Shown: positions 42,308 to 50,100 of the stretch, piece after piece
Numbering within the stretch: position 1 is the first letter of the stretch
Layout: every line of letters begins with the position of its first letter
Assembly: GCF_001562275.1 (NCBI RefSeq)
Contig: NZ_CP014304.1
Location: forward strand, 744,001 to 808,000
Source: Hymenobacter sp. PAMC 26628
GTDB taxonomy: Bacteria > Bacteroidota > Bacteroidia > Cytophagales > Hymenobacteraceae
DNA: 64,000 nt
Reading direction: 5' to 3'
Position numbers and translations under genes: made by a program
Notes under the pieces: generated by a model
What the model was told of the DNA's origin: nothing
Seen by the model: the letters and a program-made list of their open reading frames with translations, nothing else
Databases searched by the model: none

Positions 42308-42811
42308 TTATTTCTTTGCTTGCACGGGCAGGTCTTCGAGCTGGGCGTAGCTGAGTTTCCAGGTGCCGTCGCTGCCTTTTTTCCAGAGCAGCAGGAAGTT
42401 GCCTTCGCCGATGCCGGCCTGGGGCTCGGTGGCAGTGGCCAGTACATCTACCGAGAAGGTGCCGGCTTCGTAGGCCATGTTGGCGTCGGTGCCGCTGCTG
42501 GCGGTGCTGGTTTTCAGGTTGGAAACGGTGCCGATGGTGGGCGTAATCCACTTGTTAGTGATTTCACCTTTGCCGCTGAAGCGCGTTGCACCTTGCAAAA
42601 ATTGGGCGTCGTCGGCCAAAAAGGAGGCGGCTTTGGCGGCGTCCTTGTTGTTCCAGGCGCTGAGGAACTGTTGGTTGAGGTCCGACACGCTCACGTTGCC
42701 GCTGGTGGTGGCAGTTGTAGCGGCCGGGGCCCCGTTGGCCGCCGGGGCGTTGTTGCCGCCGCACGAGGCTAATAAAGCAGCAGTACCCAGCGCAAGCAGA
42801 TAATTTTTCAT
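42308..42811 (-). CDS. NTF2/SnoaL-like lipoprotein
   Basis: The 167-residue product has a lipoprotein signal (MKNYLLALGTAALLASC, then GGNN). After a short Ala/Thr linker, residues about 40-165 look like a DUF4440/SnoaL-type cone: DLNQQFLSAWNNKDAAKAAS, FLADDAQFLQG, and a final strand GTWKLSYAQLEDLP. Such domains act as small-molecule binding or isomerase folds; the ligand here is unknown. Confidence 0.8.
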   Translation of the reverse strand: MKNYLLALGTAALLASCGGNNAPAANGAPAATTATTSGNVSVSDLNQQFLSAWNNKDAAKAASFLADDAQFLQGATRFSGKGEITNKWITPTIGTVSNLKTSTASSGTDANMAYEAGTFSVDVLATATEPQAGIGEGNFLLLWKKGSDGTWKLSYAQLEDLPVQAKK

Positions 42812-42914
42812 AATGGTAACGAAGAGAGCAGGTTGTGAAAGAAAAGAAGCGAAGATAAAACAACTAAAACCCAGGCTGGCGGGGCCTGGGTTTTATTAAA
42901 TAACAGCTAGAAAC

Positions 42915-43454
42915 TTACCAGCTTTTGCGGCGCACGGGCGAGCCCGGGTAGGCCGTCTGCGCATTGCCGTAATCGGGGTTGGGCAGGTAGCCCGAAGCAG
43001 GGGTGATGCTGGCCGGGCCGGTGCTGGCAACCAGGGCCGTGGCACCGGCGGCCGCGGCGGTAGCACCGGCCACGCGGCCCAGGCTGCCCGGGGCGGCGGC
43101 CACGCTGCGGCGCTCGGTGGCGGCGCGCTCGGCAGCATTAGCGCGGGCATTGGCGGCGGCGATGCGCTCGTTGGCAGCGGCGCGCTCGTTGGCTAGGGCG
43201 GTGGCTCGTTTGCGCTTGTTATCGGTGTGCTTGCCAATGGCGTAGCCTATGCCGGCGCCGGCCACGCCGCCGATGGCGCCGCCCACCACGCGGTTGCGCT
43301 TATTGATGAGGGCCCCGCCCAGGATGCCGGCGGCCCCGCCGATGGCAGCGCCTTTGCCCTGCGGGCTCCAATTGCGTTGGGCTTGCGCCTGCGAGCTAAA
43401 AAAGATGCTGAACAGCAGGACCGGGATCAGGAATAACCAGCTAGTGTTTTTCAT
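42915..43454 (-). CDS. Secreted glycine-zipper (YMGG-like) protein
   Basis: The 179-residue protein has a signal peptide ending SSQAQA. Next comes a glycine-zipper repeat (GAAIGGAAGILGGALINKRN, VVGGAIGGVAGAGIGYAIG), which probably inserts into or spans the outer membrane. A long charged Ala/Arg/Glu helix follows (ANERAAANERIAAANARANA). The ATG at 43454 is chosen since the leader begins there. The role is unknown. Confidence 0.85.
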   Translation of the reverse strand: MKNTSWLFLIPVLLFSIFFSSQAQAQRNWSPQGKGAAIGGAAGILGGALINKRNRVVGGAIGGVAGAGIGYAIGKHTDNKRKRATALANERAAANERIAAANARANAAERAATERRSVAAAPGSLGRVAGATAAAAGATALVASTGPASITPASGYLPNPDYGNAQTAYPGSPVRRKSW

Positions 43455-43632
43455 GGGAGGAAAGAAATAAGATGTTGGAAAGAATGAAGTAGGCAATGTC
43501 AAGAACCGGCTGTATTAGGTCCTGGGGCTGGCGTTTTACAAGCACCGTGCCAGGCGGGTGAAGGTACGGGGCCCCACCGGGCGCGGTTCCGGGCGGGCCG
43601 GCCAGCGGCGCCGGGGCCCCGGCCAACAACGG

Positions 43633-46074
43633 CTACTGCTCGGCCACCAGCAATTGCACGTCCACGTTGCGGCCGTGGTCGTCGGCGCACGACACCTTGA
43701 CGGGGCCCGCGGACGGGCGGAAAAACACGCGCTCGGCGGCCCCGGCGGCGCGCAGAAACTGGTCGTTCACGTACCAAAACACCCGCCGCACCTCCGGTCC
43801 TGCGGCGCAGCTCAGCAGCAGTTGCTGCCGCTCGCCGTGGTTGAGCAGGTACTCGGCGTGGGGCAGGGGCGAGGTGATGGCCAGCGGGGCGGCCGTGCCG
43901 TCGTCGGCGCCGCGCACGAGGCGGCAGGCGGGGTTGTGCGGGGGTAGGCGCGGCGCGGGCAGCCCCTGCGCCGCCCGAAACGCCAGTACCTCGGGCAGCG
44001 GGTTGGCAAAGAGCTGCCGGCGGTAGCCGCTGGGCGGCACGCAGGCGCGGCAGTAGCTCAGGGCCCCGTCGGCCGATACGAGCACTTCCTTCACGTGCGC
44101 GCAGCGCCGCGCCGACGACACGCCCGGCAGGTAGTAATCGAGGATTTGGTGGGCGCAGTGCTCGCCGGGCACCAGCCCACTTTCGGCGCAGACGAGCCGG
44201 AAATCAAGGGCGGCGGGCGGAGCCGTCCAGTGGTTGGGCGAGTTGTAGGCCAAGGCGTTGAAGAGGTTGAACAGCAGCGGCGTGGCCACGTCGGCCCCGG
44301 TCAGGGCCGGGCTGCCCTGGCCGCTGAAGTTGCCCACCCACACCCCGATGGTGTAGTCGCGGTTGTAGCCCAGGCTCCAGGCGTCGCGGCGGCCATAGCT
44401 AGTGCCGGTTTTCCAGGCAATTTTGGGCAGGCGCAGGCTGTTTTCGTAGCCCAGCGGCAGGTCGGGCCGCGTGCGCTGGGCCAGGATGTCGGTGACAAGG
44501 AACGTGGCGGCGGGGGAGAGGAGGGTTTTTGAATTAAAAATTAAAAATTGAGAATTAAAAATTGGTGCACCGGTCGCGCCTTTTTTATGCGGACTACCCA
44601 AGCGTTCATTTTTAATTTTTAATTCATAACTTTTAATTTCAGCGCTCTCCCCGGTCAGCCGCAGCGGCGCGTACCGCCCGCCATCTGCCAGCGCCGCATA
44701 CAGCCCCGTCAGCTCCTCCAAAGTAGCGCCGCAGCCGCCGAGCACGGTGCTCAGGCCCAGGCGCGGGGCGGCGCGGGCCACGCTGCGGAAGCCCGCCTGG
44801 CGCAGCTTATCGGTGAAGGCGGGCACGCCCACATCGGCCAGCAGGCGCACGGCGGGGATGTTGAGCGAGTACACCAGGGCCCGCTCCACGGTCACTTCGC
44901 CCTGGCAGTTTTTGTCGAAGTTTTCGGGCCGAAAGCCGTTGAAATTGGTGGGCACGTCGGGCAGCTGCATTTTGGGCGTGGCCAGGCCCCGGTCGAAGGC
45001 CAGGCCGTAGAGCAGCGGCTTGAGGGTGCTGCCCGGCGAGCGCACGGCCCGCACGCCATCTACCTGCCCCTGGCTGGCCGCGTCGGCAAAGTCCGCCGAG
45101 CCCACGTAGGCCTCCACGGCGCGGGTGCGGTTGTTCACCACCAGCACGGCGGCCTGCGTGATGCCCAGCGCGCGCAGGCGCCGCACGTAGTTGCGCGTCA
45201 GGTCTTCGGCCTTGGCCTGGGGGCCCCGGCGCAGGGTAGAGGCAATGATGGCCTGGCCCGGAAACTGCGCCACCAGCCGCCGCGCCAGGTGCGGGGCCAG
45301 CGTGGGGGCCCCGTGGCGCCGGGCGTCGAGCGGCTCGGCCAGGGCGTCGGCCAGGTCCTGGGCGGGGAAGATTTTATCCCGCTGCATCTGGCGCAGCCAG
45401 TGGTTGCGCTTGGCCAGAATCTGGGGATTGTTGCGGCCCAGCACCAGCACCCGCGGCTGGTTGGGGATGACGGCCAGCGCCACGGTCTGGGCCAGCGAGA
45501 GGTAGTCGGGCGGCTGCTGGAAGTAGAGCAGCGCGGCCGATTTCACGCCCTCGATGTTACTGCCGTAGGGCACCAAATTCAGGTAGAGCTGCAGGATTTC
45601 GGCCTTGCTGTAGTGGGCCTCCAGCTGCACAGCGCGCAGCATTTCGAGCAGCTTGTTGCCGAAGGTGCGGGCCTTGGGCTCCAGCAGCCGGGCCACCTGC
45701 ATGGTGATGGTGCTGGCCCCCGTGGTGCGCCCGCGCCCAAACAGGTTGCGCCCCGCCGCCTGCACGATGGCCACCGGGTTCACCCCAAAATGGTAGCGAA
45801 AGTACCGGTCTTCCTTGTAGATAATGGCCCGCTGCAAGGCCGGCTTAATCTCGCGCAGCTCAGTTTTCATGCGCCACTTCTGCGTCGGGTTCAAAAAGGC
45901 ATGGAGCACCGAGCCGTCGGCCGCCGTCACCAGCGGTGAGTACTGCGGCGCGGGCGGTAGCGGAAACAGCCGGTCGAGCAGCACAGCGGCCACCACCAGC
46001 CCCAGCAGCGCCAGGCCGGCGCGGCGCAGCCCGAGGCCCCAGGCGGCCCATCTGCGCAGCAGCCCGGTTTTCAT
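43633..46074 (-). CDS. pbpC: Penicillin-binding protein 1C
   Basis: The 813-residue class A PBP has a membrane anchor (AGLALLGLVVAAVLLDRLF), a GT51 glycosyltransferase domain (IIYKEDRYFRYHFGVNPVAI near residue 85, GASTITMQVARLL), and a transpeptidase domain with the active Ser in SPGSTLKP (near 348) and a KTGTSYG motif. A C-terminal PBP1C-specific domain (about 620-813) follows. About 38 extra residues encoded by an AT-rich palindrome interrupt the transpeptidase domain (44529-44642) but keep the frame. The start overlaps the stop of the upstream glycosyltransferase gene (ATGA). Confidence 0.94.
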   Translation of the reverse strand: MKTGLLRRWAAWGLGLRRAGLALLGLVVAAVLLDRLFPLPPAPQYSPLVTAADGSVLHAFLNPTQKWRMKTELREIKPALQRAIIYKEDRYFRYHFGVNPVAIVQAAGRNLFGRGRTTGASTITMQVARLLEPKARTFGNKLLEMLRAVQLEAHYSKAEILQLYLNLVPYGSNIEGVKSAALLYFQQPPDYLSLAQTVALAVIPNQPRVLVLGRNNPQILAKRNHWLRQMQRDKIFPAQDLADALAEPLDARRHGAPTLAPHLARRLVAQFPGQAIIASTLRRGPQAKAEDLTRNYVRRLRALGITQAAVLVVNNRTRAVEAYVGSADFADAASQGQVDGVRAVRSPGSTLKPLLYGLAFDRGLATPKMQLPDVPTNFNGFRPENFDKNCQGEVTVERALVYSLNIPAVRLLADVGVPAFTDKLRQAGFRSVARAAPRLGLSTVLGGCGATLEELTGLYAALADGGRYAPLRLTGESAEIKSYELKIKNERLGSPHKKGATGAPIFNSQFLIFNSKTLLSPAATFLVTDILAQRTRPDLPLGYENSLRLPKIAWKTGTSYGRRDAWSLGYNRDYTIGVWVGNFSGQGSPALTGADVATPLLFNLFNALAYNSPNHWTAPPAALDFRLVCAESGLVPGEHCAHQILDYYLPGVSSARRCAHVKEVLVSADGALSYCRACVPPSGYRRQLFANPLPEVLAFRAAQGLPAPRLPPHNPACRLVRGADDGTAAPLAITSPLPHAEYLLNHGERQQLLLSCAAGPEVRRVFWYVNDQFLRAAGAAERVFFRPSAGPVKVSCADDHGRNVDVQLLVAEQ
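44529..44642. repeat. AT-rich palindromic element inside pbpC, in frame
   Basis: An 18-bp perfect inverted repeat (44531-44548 with 44608-44625, made of AATTAAAAATT words) brackets about 60 bases of mixed sequence. The block is strikingly AT-rich within a GC-rich gene and codes for about 38 residues (SYELKIKNERLG... and PIFNSQFLIFNSKT) that normal PBP1C proteins lack at this place. It resembles the palindromic elements that enter coding regions in Rickettsia. Confidence 0.85.
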
Positions 46075-46955
46075 AGCGGTTGCAAGTCAACCGCTGGCAT
46101 CTTCCAGTCGCGCCCCAGCCAGCGGAGCACGGCGCGGCGCCAGCCGGGGTTTTGGCTAAACCGGGCCTGGCCCTCGGCCAGCGCGGGCACGTCGAGGGCG
46201 GCGGCGCGGGCCTGCCAGGCGGCTAGCGGCCGGGGCCCCGCGGGCGCAAACAGCTCGGCCAGCACGGACCGGATTTCTTTGAGGTTCCAGTAGTGGTACA
46301 CCCAGGGCGCGGCCGCGCGCACCACGCCCGCCCGCGCCAGCACCACGCTGAAGGCCAGCTGCTCCATCACGTGTTTGGGGTAGAGGCGGTAGATCTGCTC
46401 GGTGAGGGCGAGCACCTCGGCCAGCAGCGGCGCATCGGTGCTGCGCAGGCCCAGGGCCCCGGCGTTGTACATCTGCGTATCGGGGCTGATGGCCCTCCCG
46501 GCCAGGGCGGTGCGGCCGCCGTCCTGCTGCAAGGCCTGGTTGATCTTGCGGTTCAGTGAGTTGCCTTCGCGCAGCCGCCCCTCGCCCACGTGCATGAAAC
46601 GCTCGCCCCGGCCCAGGGCCCCAAAAACTTCGGTCAGCGGCTGCACAAAAACGGTGTCGGTATCGACGTACAGCAGGTTGCCGGCGTAGCGCGCAGCGGC
46701 GTGCTGTAACACCTCGATTTTGACGCGGTGCACGAAGTCGATTTCCCCGCGCCACGCCCGCCACTGGGCGGGCGCAATGGGCACGTATTCCACCGCCGGC
46801 TCGCCGCCCAAAATGCGCTGGAAGTGCGCCGGGTTATCGGTATAAATCACCACCCGGGCCCCCACCGGCTGCCGCAAATACGACAGGATGCTGAACAGCG
46901 CTTCGTTCAGCACGTCGGGATTGCCGTAGGCTTGGTAAAGGAGGAAATCGGCCAT
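46071..46955 (-). CDS. Glycosyltransferase-like protein (GT8/GT-A type)
   Basis: The 294-residue protein starts MADFLLYQAYGNPDVLNEAL and has GARVVIYTDNPAHF, a D-x-D motif at residues 98-100 in LLYVDTDTVFVQPL, and NAGALGLRSTD. This suits GT-A glycosyltransferases of the GT8-like type. The acceptor is unknown. It lies between the alpha-2-macroglobulin gene and pbpC, overlapping pbpC by 4 bases, so it is translated in the same operon. A 133-bp palindromic element separates it from the alpha-2-macroglobulin gene. Confidence 0.8.
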   Translation of the reverse strand: MADFLLYQAYGNPDVLNEALFSILSYLRQPVGARVVIYTDNPAHFQRILGGEPAVEYVPIAPAQWRAWRGEIDFVHRVKIEVLQHAAARYAGNLLYVDTDTVFVQPLTEVFGALGRGERFMHVGEGRLREGNSLNRKINQALQQDGGRTALAGRAISPDTQMYNAGALGLRSTDAPLLAEVLALTEQIYRLYPKHVMEQLAFSVVLARAGVVRAAAPWVYHYWNLKEIRSVLAELFAPAGPRPLAAWQARAAALDVPALAEGQARFSQNPGWRRAVLRWLGRDWKMPAVDLQPL

Positions 46956-46971
46956 GCGGCGCAAGTTAGGG

Positions 46972-47104
46972 GTAGCGTGGACTCTGCGAGTCCGCGCGGT
47001 TGAACGGTCGCTGCCCGATCTGTAGCGCGGACTTTGTAGTCCGCGGGCTGCCCGGTAATCGGCAGGACGAAGCGAGCGGCGCGGACTCGCAGAGTCCACG
47101 CTAC
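46972..47104. repeat. 133-bp composite palindromic element, copy 2 (inverted relative to copy 1)
   Basis: The ends are 26-bp inverted repeats (GTAGCGTGGACTCTGCGAGT and its inverse). Each end is itself a hairpin (GGACTC TGC GAGTCC), and an inner hairpin is CGCGGACTTTGTAGTCCGCG. Read backwards it matches 32187-32331 over its length. It lies between two genes of one operon. Confidence 0.9.
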
Positions 47105-47109
47105 AGGCG

Positions 47110-50100
47110 CTACTTCACCCGCACCACGCCGGCCCCATTATACGAGTGGTACTCGCCGTTGTACATGGCGTCGGCGCTGATGGGGCCCAGCTTGAAGGTG
47201 CCTTTGCTGACGGCGCGGGCCAGGTAATAGAACACTTTGGGCTGGGCGCTGGCGGTGGTGAAGAGGTTCAGGCGGTCGTCGCGCACGTCGAGGTAGTCGG
47301 GCGTGGCGGCGTCCTTGGCCCAGTCCAGCTCGCGCACGGCGCCGATGCGCGGGTTCTCGATTTCGAGGCCGGCGGGCAGCAGGTCGGTGATGGCCACATT
47401 CTTCACCTCGCCGGCCGCGTCGGCGGCTTGCAGCGTGATTTTGACGACCACCAAATCGTTCTGGGCGAAGGTGGGGGCCCCCAGCGGCTGGCCGGTGCGG
47501 GTGAGGAACTGGCGGCGCACTTTCAGGTAGGCGTCCTCCTCGCGGACGGGCGTGGTGGGCGAGATGCCCGACGCCTCCCAGAAGTAGTAAAGGCTGCCGC
47601 GGCCGGCGGTGCGCAGGCTCAGGTTGTGGTTGGCCACGTTGCCCACGGTCAGGTCCTGGCCGGTGAAATTTCCGATGGATTTGCCATCGGAAAACAGGGC
47701 CCCGGTGGCGGTGCTCTTGGCGTTTTGGCGGGCAATTTTGCCGAGGGCCAGCAGCGCGAAGGCCGTTTCCTGGGTGTTGAGGTAGCCGGCCTGCTTTACC
47801 TGGCGGCTGAGCTGGCGGGCCAGGGCGAGGGTTTGCGGGTTGGTGGGGTCGGTGGCGAGCAGCGCATTCAGCACCACGCCCTCGTCGCGGATGGGCGAGT
47901 AGAACGAGCCGTCCAGGGCCCGGCCGGCGGCGGTTTCGCCCCCAAACTTGGTGGGCAGCAGCTCGCGGAACTGGCGCTGGTTGCCCAGGATGCCCTGGGT
48001 GCAGGCGAGCAGAAATTTCGAGTCTTCGGCCAGCGCGGCGCGGTTGGCGCGGTAGTAGTTCATCGCCACGGCGTCTTGGCGGCCGGCCAGGGCCAGCACG
48101 TAGAGTGAGTAGGCAATCTCCTTCTTGGCGATGACCTTCTGGCGGGCAATGTTGCTGGCGTCGAAGTAGCGGTACTCCTCGGTTTCGCGCTTTTTGAGAC
48201 GGAACTGCAAGTAGCCCAGTACTTTTTCGAGCGTCGCTTTATTCACCGCGAAGCCGGCCTGCTGGGCTTCGAGCAGGAAGTGAGCGGCGTAGGCCGTGGC
48301 CCACCAGTTGTCGTAGTCGCCGCCCGGCCAGTAGCTCAGGCTGCCGTTGTAGAGCTGCATCGACTCGATTTTTCGGATGGCGGCCTGCACGTTGGCGTTG
48401 GGGTTGTAGCGCTGGGCCTTGGCCGGGGCCCCGGTTTTCTGTTGCAACGTGGCCGCCAAGTCGCCATAGTACAACTGCGGAAACGCGGCTGACACGGTTT
48501 GCTCCAGGCAGCCGTAGGGGTATTGCAGCAGGTAGCGCAAGTCCTTGCTGAACTCCGTCAGCGGCGAGCGGCTGATAACCAGTTGGCTGCGCAGCGAGGC
48601 GGGCAGGAAATCGTTGGTCAGGCTGATGGGCACCGTGGTGCCGCCGGCCGCCACGCCGCTGCCGGTGCGCTTTTCCAGCGGCGCGGCGGGGCGGATGGGG
48701 AGTTCTGTTTTCTCGCTTAATACGTAGGTTGGAAGGGTGCCTTCTTTGTCATAACCTGGTGTATTGGGATCTTTGCGCTTATAAACATTGGCTATAATTT
48801 CGATAAACCCTGACCCAATCGAATTGGCTGAATAATGATATATCAACTTGGTTTCTGCATTAGGCTTCAGCACAGCACTGAGTACGTGATAATTCGGACC
48901 ACCACCCGCACCAATTGGAATGTCAGGTGTTTGCTTTAATAAATTACTAGAAGGAATCAGCATTACATCCAAAATAGAATTCGTCGTGTTCGTCAGCGTC
49001 ACCGGCACGTCAACCGTGTCGCCGGGGCTGAGGAAACGGGGCAGCGCGGTGCTAATGACCACCGGGTCGGCCACCTTCATCGTGTGCTCGGCCGCGCCGA
49101 AGGCATCGTCTTTGTAGGCCACGGCCATGATGCGCAGGGCCCCCGAGAACTGCGGCACGCGCACCCGGTAGCGCACCTTGCCGCTGGCGTCGGCGGTGAG
49201 TAGCCCGCTCCAGTTGGCCACCAGCTTCACGCGGCGGCTGGGCACGGGCGTGGTGCGGCGGCGCAGGTCGGCGGCGTCGCCCCCCGTGCTGCTGGTGCCC
49301 AGCTCGGGCAGCAGGAAGGGGTACACGTCGTAGGCCGATACTTCGAGGGCGCGCTTCTGGTAGAAGTAGCCGTAGGGGTCGGGCGTGAGGTAGCCTTTGC
49401 GCTGCAAAATGCCCTCGTCCACCACCGCCAGCGTAAGTTGGGCCCCCGGCGCGGTGCTCACTTCGATGGTTTGGAAAGTTTGGGAGCGGCTGGTGGCGGG
49501 CGCGGCAATGGCCACGGCCAGGCGGGCAGCGGGGCGCTCCACGGTGAGGGGCACGAAGCCGCGCGCCACCGTGAGGGGCAGGCCGTGGTCGGTGATGGCG
49601 CGGATGGCGGTGGCCGTCACGTACACGTTGGGCACGTGGTCGGCCTTGATGGGAATCTTCACGCGGGCCGATTTCTGGTCGGTGTTCACGTAGAAGTGGT
49701 CGAGCACGTGGTCGCGCTCCACGGTCACGAGGATGCGGCCGGCGAAGGGCGTTTTCAGCAGCAGGTTGGCCGTTTCGCCGGGGGCGTACTTGGCCTTGTC
49801 GGGCTCAATGGTCACCTCGCCTTCGTTGTTGACTTCGAACGAGTTGGCCTGCGTGTCGCCGTAGCCGTAGGCGTAGAAGCGCTGCATCACGTAGGGCAGG
49901 GCCCCGGGCCGGCTCACGCGCACCTCGTACTCGCCCGAATAGATGGGGGTGAAGTTCAGGGCTGTGCCGGGGCCCACCGTCAGGGTTTGGGTCAGCACGA
50001 TTTGCTCGCGCTGCTGCGAGTTGTACACGAAGCGGCCGCCCTGGCGCTCGAGCACGGTTTCCCAGAGCAGGCGCACCACGCGCACTTGCGCGGGGGCCCG

